A stretch of 64,000 nucleotides of DNA from contig DRGL01000053.1 of NCBI GenBank assembly GCA_011050085.1, forward strand, positions 1-64,000, given 5' to 3'. Origin of the DNA: Pricia antarctica. Its GTDB lineage: Bacteria; Bacteroidota; Bacteroidia; Flavobacteriales; Flavobacteriaceae. Positions within the stretch are counted from its first letter, which is position 1. Each line of letters begins with the position of its first letter. Of the stretch, positions 9,958 to 17,669 are shown one piece after another. A program made the translations under genes and the position numbers. The notes beneath the pieces are model-generated. The model worked only from the letters and a program-made list of their open reading frames with translations, searched no databases and was not told the origin of the DNA.

Positions 9958-12858
9958 TCAATCCTGAATATTGTAACCTACTCCTAAAAATGGATTAATG
10001 TTGTACGGACTTCCAATGCTGTTAATTATTCCGACTTGCGTTTGCGATGTAGGTACTATTTCGCTATGGCGACCAAAAAAATAGACTACACCGCTGGGGG
10101 GCATTACGAAACTATCTTCATCTTCATCTAGAAATGTATAACCTTCATCCAGTCCGTTCCAACTTGTGTTTAGTCTTATGAATTCGTTTCCTGTTTCACC
10201 GCCGCCGGAATTTGCTTTGAGACTTGCGCTGCCCTTACCACCACCTGTCGAGGTAATCTTTACGGTAACCAATGACCCCGCTGGAGCACTATAGCGGCCG
10301 GTCACTTTATTAAAAGGCGACACATTGATTGTAATTGTATCAGTTGAGACAAATTGACCATCGGATACAGTCAGCTTCACAGTATAGGTACCCGTAACTT
10401 CAAAATCGTGAGAAGGATTTCTTTGGCTGGAAGTCATTTCATCGCCAAAATCCCAAGCATAGCTTAATGTATCTCCATCCGGATCGCTAGATCCGCTACC
10501 ATTAAATTGCACGGTTAAGATATTGGGTCCGCTCGTCTTATCCGAAGAAACTACGGCCAATGGTTGCCGATTCGGCACCTCAACGGTAATATTGAGGGAG
10601 ACTTCATCGGTCAATCCACCGGCATCGGTTACCCGTAGTATGGCCATATACCTATTCGCGACCGTGTATACATGTTGGGGATTGGCGGCGCTAGATGTAT
10701 TGCCGTCACCAAAATCCCAAGCATAAGACACGATGCCAGCATCGTCATAAGAAGAATTTCCAGTAAAATTTACCGTATTACCGGTAACTACCGTTGTCGG
10801 AGCAGCATTGGCAACTGCAGTTGGTTTTTGATTGGGTACTTCAATCTGAACTGAAGCTGTATCTGTTAGTCCACCATCGTCGGTCACCGTAAGCATTACC
10901 GTGAAATCACCGTGAACAGCATATTTATGAACAGGATTAGACAACGAACTCGTATTTCCATCACCAAAATCCCAAGTATACTTTATAATTTGTATGTCGT
11001 CAGTAGACGAACTTCCCGTGAAATTAATGTTCTCATCAATACCTGCAATAGGTTTACTTGCACTCGCTTCTGCCGTAGGTTTATCACCCTCGATTATTAC
11101 GGATGCGGTGTAGGCATTTTGGGTACCATTCTCCGCAGTCACCGTAAAGACAACCGCATTTGTGAAATCAATGGCCGTTTCAGAAAGTGGGTCGATTGAT
11201 GCCCCAGTGTGAACGATACTTGGTGAAAGGGATTTTTCATCGTTTCCAGAGGGAAGCGTTAACGATATATTTCTTTGGCTGAAAACACCGGATACACCTG
11301 CAATTTCAAAGTTTGTAATATCCTTTTCATTACTTTTCTCAATTACTACGGTAACGGTATACTCCAGAGTGCTGCCATCTTCGGCAGTAACGGTATACAC
11401 TATTGGATTTGTAAAGTCTACTGTAGTTCCATTTTGGGGACTTAAGCCAGACCCTGTGAATTGAACTGTCGGGGTTAGGGATTTAGCATTGGAGCCCGCC
11501 GGAAGCGTTAGGGAAATATTCGTTCCGGATATAGTGCCAGCTACCCCCAATATTGTCAAGGCTTCAATTGATTTATCTGTGCTCTCCGCTATAGTAACAA
11601 TCACCCTCCAATCTTGTCTGTCACCATTTTCGGCTGTAACCGTATACGTCACGGGTTTTCTAAAATCTTGTGATTCCGTTGGAGAAGGCGAAATATTGGC
11701 ATTGGGGGAAACATTGAGTGTGAGTGGCGCTGTCTGGGTTTCCGTACCAGAGGAAACATAGACCGTAATCGTATGACCAATCTCATCAATTTCGGCCGTT
11801 TCTATTTGACCAGGAATAGCAAAAGCCAAAATATCATTTTCAGGACTTAGCGGATTTTCTCCTGCGATGACCTTTACCGTTCTCACCATCTCAATAGCTG
11901 TGTTGCCAGATGCATCACTGACAATAAAATATACAGCATAGCTTCCCTCCTTCAACACATCAACCTCGGAGGCATCTATAACTATATCTTCGGAAATATC
12001 ACCGTCTACATCGTCCAGAGCTGTAGCTCCAGGATCATTATAAACAGAACCCAGCTGAAGGGTAAATGGATTATTGCCTAGTAAAGTAATTTCAGGAATT
12101 ACCCTATCGACAATATCCTCTAATACTTCGAAACTAATAACGACAGTATATGCTTCGCCCTCATCTCCTTTTAAATCGAAGGATAGTTCGGTAACTCCTA
12201 ATTCAAGGGGCGTAAATTCTAGGGTATACGTGCCCGGAAGAATCGGTGAAAATTCGGAATAATCTACTACGGATTCTGGTTCTGCGGATTTAGTATTAAA
12301 CGTTCCCGAACCAGATATCGGATAATAACGCCGAACATAAGTAACATCGGGATTGGCTTCTGATTTTTCAAAATTTACTGTTATTTGTACGCTGTTGCCC
12401 AACTCCACCCGTTTGACCGAACTTGCGGCCGTCCATACCAAAGGAGGAATCTTAGCCAAAGTGTACTCAATTTCTACATCTTTTGTAAATCCATAGTTAT
12501 CAGTTGCCGTAATCTTTACTACATGGTTTCCTGATTCAGAGCCCACATACATCATCGTTGCGGATAAAGGATTCAGCGGAATCTTTTCGCCTTGCGGAAA
12601 TATTTCTCCTAACCTGTTTTGAAAGTAACCCGAACCTTTTGTTATCAAGTAAGAATACGAATATTTGAATTCTTCAAGTATTTCTTCTGGAACCACCGTG
12701 ATTTTCGTCGTTAGATTCTGATTTACGAATCCACTGGATTCATGTTGCTCAGTTAAGGTGAATTCCACTTCGGTCTTGAGTCCAATTTCTTTGGTACAGG
12801 CCAAAATTATAATTAAGGTCAAAAAAATAAAAGAAGTAAATCGAACAATATTTTTCAT
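9958..12858 (-). CDS. TraQ-like multidomain lipoprotein with PKD repeats
   Basis: This 966-residue lipoprotein has a lipobox cysteine at residue 21. In order, it holds two tandem modules resembling conjugal TraQ/DUF3872 (about 25-130 with LITKGSGYFQN, and 133-245 with YPISGSGTFNT), one DUF5011-type Ig-like domain (about 251-330, PGATALDDVDGD), and three DUF5018-like repeats (about 341-590, each with a Y-T-V-T-A-E-[ND]-G motif). Three PKD domains follow (about 596, 681 and 766, with WDFGDGNTSS or WDFGDEMTSS), then a unique 110-residue tail. It is probably surface-exposed and adhesive or structural. It lies downstream of traO, but a hairpin in the 287-base gap suggests separate transcription. 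The TraQ-like assignment is by pattern only. Confidence 0.7.
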   Translation of the reverse strand: MKNIVRFTSFIFLTLIIILACTKEIGLKTEVEFTLTEQHESSGFVNQNLTTKITVVPEEILEEFKYSYSYLITKGSGYFQNRLGEIFPQGEKIPLNPLSATMMYVGSESGNHVVKITATDNYGFTKDVEIEYTLAKIPPLVWTAASSVKRVELGNSVQITVNFEKSEANPDVTYVRRYYPISGSGTFNTKSAEPESVVDYSEFSPILPGTYTLEFTPLELGVTELSFDLKGDEGEAYTVVISFEVLEDIVDRVIPEITLLGNNPFTLQLGSVYNDPGATALDDVDGDISEDIVIDASEVDVLKEGSYAVYFIVSDASGNTAIEMVRTVKVIAGENPLSPENDILAFAIPGQIETAEIDEIGHTITVYVSSGTETQTAPLTLNVSPNANISPSPTESQDFRKPVTYTVTAENGDRQDWRVIVTIAESTDKSIEALTILGVAGTISGTNISLTLPAGSNAKSLTPTVQFTGSGLSPQNGTTVDFTNPIVYTVTAEDGSTLEYTVTVVIEKSNEKDITNFEIAGVSGVFSQRNISLTLPSGNDEKSLSPSIVHTGASIDPLSETAIDFTNAVVFTVTAENGTQNAYTASVIIEGDKPTAEASASKPIAGIDENINFTGSSSTDDIQIIKYTWDFGDGNTSSLSNPVHKYAVHGDFTVMLTVTDDGGLTDTASVQIEVPNQKPTAVANAAPTTVVTGNTVNFTGNSSYDDAGIVSYAWDFGDGNTSSAANPQHVYTVANRYMAILRVTDAGGLTDEVSLNITVEVPNRQPLAVVSSDKTSGPNILTVQFNGSGSSDPDGDTLSYAWDFGDEMTSSQRNPSHDFEVTGTYTVKLTVSDGQFVSTDTITINVSPFNKVTGRYSAPAGSLVTVKITSTGGGKGSASLKANSGGGETGNEFIRLNTSWNGLDEGYTFLDEDEDSFVMPPSGVVYFFGRHSEIVPTSQTQVGIINSIGSPYNINPFLGVGYNIQD

Positions 12859-13118
12859 CGGTTTGCCTATCGGAGTTCTAATTTAGAACCGATGCAATCA
12901 CTATTTAGTACGGATTTAGGTTGAAGTACTTGCTTTTTGGATTATCGTAACATTTGAAAAACTACCTTGAACAAAATTAGGAATCCAAGAAAATTTTCAA
13001 AATACCTTTTTTACTCCCAATCTTACTTTTAGTTTTTTTGAAATTCACTCATATTGGGCATAACGGAATATTCAATGGAAATAGTCGAATCAAAATCTAA
13101 GATTATCCAATTCGCTAA

Positions 13119-13139
13119 AAGAGCCTTCCTCAGGCTCTT
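13119..13139 (-). terminator. Hairpin terminator after traN-traO
   Basis: An 8-bp stem (AAGAGCCT at 13119-13126, AGGCTCTT at 13132-13139) with a 5-base loop is followed on the minus strand by a run of T. It lies just after the traO stop and separates traNO from the PKD lipoprotein gene. Confidence 0.65.
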
Positions 13140-13145
13140 ATGCCT

Positions 13146-13685
13146 TTACAGGTTAAAGTAATAGCGGAGTCCAAGCCCAGAGAAATTGGTCAACTTACCA
13201 AAATCACTATTGACATGATAAAACTGGGAAGATTTAATGATGAGGGAAGAATGTTCGGTCAAAATTATATCTACCTCGACGGTTGCGACACCTCCATAGA
13301 TAAACTTGCTAGCACCGTCAAGGAATACTACGTTTGAAATATCGCTATTACCATTATTTACTAATTCGTATCCTGCAATAGCTCCTCCCCCTACACTGAG
13401 GGATTGCATCTTTCGTTTTCTGCTGTAAACGTTTAGAAAATAAGAATAAGATGCGGTAAAGCTTGAATACGGGATAGTTGTTTCCCCTGACCTGAAATTG
13501 GCTATACAAACATCAAGGGCAATTTGCGTAAAGGTGTTTTCGCTCAAGTTAGCGTTATAGCTAATTTCACCACCATAGCCTTTGCCGAAAATACCAACAT
13601 TCATCGAAAAAGTATTGGAGTAACTTTGCGAAATGGCAGTTAATGGCAAAAGAAATACGATGAGAAAAAAAGCCTGTAATTTCAA
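13146..13685 (-). CDS. traO: TraO-like outer-membrane protein of Bacteroidetes conjugation systems
   Basis: This 179-residue protein has a signal peptide ending near TAISQ and a beta-rich mature part ending in LGLRYYFNL. Such an aromatic C-terminus is typical of small outer-membrane beta-barrels. The succession GKGYGGEISY, TASYSYFLN, GYELVNNG, SKFIYGGVATVEVDIILTE and GLGLRYYF resembles CTnDOT-type TraO, where the same landmarks (YSFF, GYE, FIYG, LT) occur in the same order and at similar length. TraO is a component of the mating apparatus of Bacteroidetes conjugative transposons. Its start overlaps the traN stop by four bases, so translation is probably coupled. No tra genes beyond traN and a TraQ-like gene are near. 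Confidence 0.7.
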   Translation of the reverse strand: MKLQAFFLIVFLLPLTAISQSYSNTFSMNVGIFGKGYGGEISYNANLSENTFTQIALDVCIANFRSGETTIPYSSFTASYSYFLNVYSRKRKMQSLSVGGGAIAGYELVNNGNSDISNVVFLDGASKFIYGGVATVEVDIILTEHSSLIIKSSQFYHVNSDFGKLTNFSGLGLRYYFNL

Positions 13686-14731
13686 TTGGTCGGGGCGTTA
13701 ATTTGTTTATTATCCAACGGTAACAAAACCATTCTATTGTTTTCCAATTCATCCAAAACAACGAATATCCTTTCCTTATTTGAAATGGTAAAACGTTTGA
13801 ATACAAAGACTACTTCGTTGATACTTTGTGGGTCTATTTTATCTTGAAGGTTATAGGTATAAAGTGGTTTCATAATCTTTTGAAGTTGGCCGACCCCAGA
13901 TTTTCTAAAAAAACTCAATCCGTTGACCTGATATTCTTTTTTCGAATTATTTTCAATTTGAAGTACAAAAAATACCTCGCTACGATCTACCAAAATATTA
14001 TTCAGTTTTAGGACTATATTTTTATTTTGACGAAAAGTACGCCTGACCAATGTTTTTTGTAAGTAATTATTTTCGCAAAATATGCGGAAATATTCTTCCC
14101 TGTCAATACTATAGAGGTCGTCCTCTACCTCTATTTTCATAGATTCGCTACTATTGTCTGAAAAGTATGATTCATTGGCATCTGAGACGTCTTGAAATTT
14201 TCGGACACTTTTTTTGTTTTGATTCCGAGAAGTAATACCCGCATGTGAATCCCCTTGTGAGGCATCCAACTTCATTGACGATTTCTCCGATGCAAATGGC
14301 GGATTACTATCGTTCCTTAGGTAAGATGCATCCAAAATTTTGACGGTATCAATTCTCTTATTTAATTTTAATTGATGGCTAGGTATGCGCCCAATGGACG
14401 TTCCATTGTCCAAAATGAAATTAAAATTATCTATGTTCTCGGAATACTTTAAAATAAAGGAATAGATGTAACCATCTTCAGTGATGACCGTGAGATTACT
14501 TTGACTTCCCTTTTCCCCCTTAATCAAACCTATGCTAGGGGCATCTTCGTAATATTCAAACGTATAGTTAGCTGTTGGAGGAATTGTTTTGGAAATAGCG
14601 GACGGGAAAAAAATAGTAATGGTAGAGTGCTCATTGGCCATAATCGAAACGGGCATCGCTTTTTGCTCTTGCGCAAAAACACCGAAACAGATATAAAAAT
14701 GCAGTAGAAGTATAGTGAAGTAGGTCTTCAT
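13682..14731 (-). CDS. traN: TraN-like (DUF4138) conjugal transfer protein
   Basis: This protein of about 349 residues has a signal peptide. ATG 14731 is chosen over the upstream in-frame ATG 14746 because MKTYFTILLLHF gives a better signal sequence. The N-terminal part (SIMANEHSTITIFFPS, then LTVITEDGYIYSFILKYS) and the C-terminal part (VLKLNNILVDRSEVFFVLQI, then NNSKKEYQVNGLSFFRK and PQSINEVVFVFKRFTI) follow the two-block plan of TraN from Bacteroides conjugative transposons. The middle (about 120-200) is low-complexity and variable. TraN is an envelope protein of the mating channel. It is the first gene of a two-gene traN-traO unit. Retention outside a conjugative element is unusual. Confidence 0.7.
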   Translation of the reverse strand: MKTYFTILLLHFYICFGVFAQEQKAMPVSIMANEHSTITIFFPSAISKTIPPTANYTFEYYEDAPSIGLIKGEKGSQSNLTVITEDGYIYSFILKYSENIDNFNFILDNGTSIGRIPSHQLKLNKRIDTVKILDASYLRNDSNPPFASEKSSMKLDASQGDSHAGITSRNQNKKSVRKFQDVSDANESYFSDNSSESMKIEVEDDLYSIDREEYFRIFCENNYLQKTLVRRTFRQNKNIVLKLNNILVDRSEVFFVLQIENNSKKEYQVNGLSFFRKSGVGQLQKIMKPLYTYNLQDKIDPQSINEVVFVFKRFTISNKERIFVVLDELENNRMVLLPLDNKQINAPTN

Positions 14732-14960
14732 AACTTTGCAGAACAACGGGTATTTATAGTATTTGCGGTAAAATATCTTACGTGTATAGAATGGAAAAAA
14801 CTATTCATTATTGCTCACGCTAGTTGAATGGAAGAAGTAATCGGTGATTTGATAGGGTTCAAATTTTCACCAAACCCCATAGAACTATCTCAAAGTTGAA
14901 TTTAAGGTGTAAATGTTATGATTAACACTCGATGAGTCATCGGAACATTTCATGAAAAAA

Positions 14961-15004
14961 GGGATTTGTTTTCTCTCGAGTCGACCCGCTAGAAAATAAA
15001 TCCC
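14961..15004 (-). terminator. Hairpin terminator after tssC
   Basis: Arms of 14 bases (14961-14974 and 14991-15004) pair with one mismatch around a 16-base loop. On the minus strand the stem is followed directly by six T. The site lies 57 bases after the tssC stop and closes the tssBC unit before traN. Confidence 0.7.
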
Positions 15005-15060
15005 ATTTGCATCTTAATGCATAATGCTTACAGAAAATACATGTTCACAATATGAGATAT

Positions 15061-16419
15061 TTACGCTTGTTCGTATTTAGTATCCCAATCCGTACCTTCA
15101 TCTCCTTTTTGGCCATCCATTTTGATTAAAAAGTTTTTAGCTGGGAAATACGGTTTTAGACGGATATCCATATAAATACGGTCTTTTTGATTTTGATCTT
15201 GCTCAAATCTTCGAATTTCGAAATTTTCGATCAATTTGTCCGGTCCAGTAATATCATCTAGAAAGCGTACAATCTGTGCTTGTATTTCATTTCTTGTTTT
15301 AGTGTTGAAATTCTCAAATGCTCTTCGGTTCAAGAAATCCATTAAAACTTTTGATACATAATCAAACACACGTACAACGGAATAAGTCTGCAGGCCTAAA
15401 TTATCACCATTAAAAAGCGTCTTGGCAGAAAAGGCCATAACCTTACCGTATTCGTTCACCATCGGAACGAGTCCGAGATTCTCTAAATTTGCGATTTCAC
15501 TTTTCCTCAAATCAAAACGCACGCCATCGACTTCACTAAGACCACCATGTTTCTTGCCAGCAGTTACCTGTGACATTAAGGTCTTATATATTTTACCGGC
15601 CAATGCTCCCGATGGTGGTACATGTATATCGTCTTCTTCTCCAATATCTTCGTGTTTACCACGGCCGACCAACCAATTGCAGGTCATCACTGTATTTGAT
15701 AGATAGGTGTCGCTACTAGCTAGATTTGCGCTATCGAACATTTCCATGACATCATCCGGCTCGTCTAAATGTGCAAAATCGGTTATTAATGTGACCTTAT
15801 TGTCATAAGCGATTTTAGCCCATTTATCTACAACGGATTTTGAACCTAAATATCCCGGTAGAACCAAAAGACCATAATTTTCCCGAAGGTCTAAGCGGTC
15901 GTACTTATCAATTAGCTCTTCACGAATATGATCAATAAATCGCGTATTGTCCAAATCGGAAAGCTGCTCTAGCTCTGCGTTCATTATAGATACATTCTTA
16001 ATGGACTCCATATCGGTATTCTTATAGAAAAGTGCTACCGAACGGTATGAAGTTTCAAGTTCACGTGTATCTTTCAGCGCCGACCTAAGGTTTTTGATAA
16101 GCACTTTTTGTGACTCCTGTGCCTTATCATCTGCGGCCTGAACCAAACTGATAATATCGTCACCCGATTTCAGGATTTCTGACCAAAGTTCCAAGGTTTT
16201 CAGTAAGCCGGATCGTTCTTCCTTTTTACTATTTTCCGAGAGAAACATTTTTCGCCTCGCCTTTCGATCAGGATTTAAATTCTGCACTCCTTCGATGGCG
16301 GATTCTAAAAGATCATACCCCCCGTATTTCACGAACTCCTCGGATTTTAATTTTATCTGGTCCGAGTAAGGCTTATCGCTGAATTGTGCGGTTTGCTGTG
16401 TAGTCTGTGCGTTTGCCAT
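15061..16419 (-). CDS. tssC: Type VI secretion contractile sheath large subunit TssC (Bacteroidetes type)
   Basis: TssC and TssB co-polymerise into the contractile sheath that drives the T6SS inner tube. The 452-residue protein has the landmark segments of Bacteroidetes TssC (DUF5458 type): NLNPDRKARRKMFL, ELETSYRSVALFYKNT, LRENYGLLVLPGYLGS, TDFAHLDEPDDVMEMF, SGALAGKIYKTLMSQVTAGK, VMAFSAKTLFNGDNLGLQTY and PYFPAKNFLIKMDGQKGD. The length is normal and no breaks are seen. It lies six bases after tssB. No baseplate (tssEFGK), tube (Hcp), spike (VgrG), ClpV or TssNOPQR gene is found nearby, so the pair is isolated within the window. Confidence 0.9.
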   Translation of the reverse strand: MANAQTTQQTAQFSDKPYSDQIKLKSEEFVKYGGYDLLESAIEGVQNLNPDRKARRKMFLSENSKKEERSGLLKTLELWSEILKSGDDIISLVQAADDKAQESQKVLIKNLRSALKDTRELETSYRSVALFYKNTDMESIKNVSIMNAELEQLSDLDNTRFIDHIREELIDKYDRLDLRENYGLLVLPGYLGSKSVVDKWAKIAYDNKVTLITDFAHLDEPDDVMEMFDSANLASSDTYLSNTVMTCNWLVGRGKHEDIGEEDDIHVPPSGALAGKIYKTLMSQVTAGKKHGGLSEVDGVRFDLRKSEIANLENLGLVPMVNEYGKVMAFSAKTLFNGDNLGLQTYSVVRVFDYVSKVLMDFLNRRAFENFNTKTRNEIQAQIVRFLDDITGPDKLIENFEIRRFEQDQNQKDRIYMDIRLKPYFPAKNFLIKMDGQKGDEGTDWDTKYEQA

Positions 16420-16425
16420 GATAGC

Positions 16426-16878
16426 TTATTTGTTGGTTTTAATTTCTTCGATTAGGGCATCAATAGTATCTACTAAAGATTTTTTAGCCTCAGCATCTTC
16501 AAGCGCGGCTTTCAAAATTTTATTAGTTTTCAATTGCTTAATGATATTCCTGTACTGATCGCTTTCAATTTCCAGTTCCTTTAAAAAAGAACTACTACTG
16601 ATAATCCCTTTTTTACCGAAATCACCAAGCGTGTTAAACCTAATAGTCTCGTTTACTGTACCTCCATTTTTATCCTCAAAGGGAATCTTTAACTCTGGTT
16701 CAAAATGTTCAAAAACATCGTCTACTGTTCGTAGCCCTTCGACAACTTCGGGTTTGACCGGAGCGTTTGGAGTCAATTTCCCCGCGATAAGAGTTCTATT
16801 CTGTGGAATATCATTTAGGGCTTCGTTCGCATCCCCTCTCACTTCGGTTCCCCCAATACCTACGCTGTTAATGGCCAT
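16426..16878 (-). CDS. tssB: Type VI secretion contractile sheath small subunit TssB
   Basis: This 150-residue protein has the hallmark TssB segment ALNDIPQNRTLIAGKL, followed by TPNAPVKPEVVEGLRTVDDV and FEHFEPELKIPFED. The last third is helical (SDQYRNIIKQLKTNKILKAA). It pairs with TssC in the sheath wall. The length agrees with Bacteroidetes TssB. It is the first gene of a tssB-tssC unit with a six-base spacer, preceded by a 730-base gene-free stretch. Confidence 0.9.
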   Translation of the reverse strand: MAINSVGIGGTEVRGDANEALNDIPQNRTLIAGKLTPNAPVKPEVVEGLRTVDDVFEHFEPELKIPFEDKNGGTVNETIRFNTLGDFGKKGIISSSSFLKELEIESDQYRNIIKQLKTNKILKAALEDAEAKKSLVDTIDALIEEIKTNK

Positions 16879-17612
16879 AATTTTAAAGTTTAAAAATGTA
16901 TTTTAAAGTTGGATAAAATAATATGCACCAAAATTTACAATACATGGTTTAGTCAATCTATAACTATTTTTTTGCCCAAGTATTGTATACTACACTGGCA
17001 ATGTGCAGGTAATGCCGTTGAAATGCTTACCATCTAACCTATACTCACGTTTATAAAACTCCTTCATATCAAGTTCCCGACATTTCGTATAAATAGATTA
17101 TAGAAATAGCTTTAATCAATAACTCAAAGCACTATTCATTGATGTATATGCTAATAAATGTTTTGGTTAAAGGGCAAGAGTAGCGTAATGTTCTCATTCT
17201 GAGTTACAGTATTCCAGTTGTGTGTTTGTATGTAAATCCGGTTTTTATATTCAATATTGTTTGAAACGAGGCTACTGAAGTGTTGAGGTGTATTGATTAA
17301 TAAATAATAGTACTTTCAAAGAATCCTAGCTAAAAATTCCGCTACGCCTTCTTTCCTTATTTTTATTGTTTATGTCTAATTCTTAAGAGGTAGATGAGAT
17401 TCTACTTTAGGGAAATGATTCACCAAGAAAATCCGGACCATTATATAAACATTCTTTCGTTCAGAAGACTATCAGCCCGTATCATAGACTGGAAATAATT
17501 TAGCTGAACAGAATAATTTACTTGAGAAAATGTAGATAGATGGCATTAAAAGTGGCTTTTTTTACTGAAAAGTAACTGATTTTAGACTAAACCCTATTTG
17601 ATAAAATCCCAT
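16879..17612. other. Intergenic region upstream of tssB, no gene recognised
   Basis: About 730 AT-rich bases lie between the tssB start and the wzc terminator. No reading frame or RNA gene is convincing. The part just upstream of tssB includes a TAAATTTTG-like sequence on the minus strand (near 16930-16945) that is one base off a Bacteroidetes -7 box. Confidence 0.4.
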
Positions 17613-17647
17613 AAAAAAAGCCTTGAAATTAATTCAAGGCTTTTTTT
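17613..17647 (-). terminator. Strong rho-independent terminator after wzc
   Basis: A perfect 15-bp stem (17613-17627 with 17633-17647) closes a five-base loop ATTAA. Its outer part is seven A:T pairs, giving a U-run in either direction. It lies 22 bases beyond the wzc stop and ends the degT-capD-wza-wzc transcript. Confidence 0.9.
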
Positions 17648-17669
17648 GCAGTCTATATTTAGAATTATA

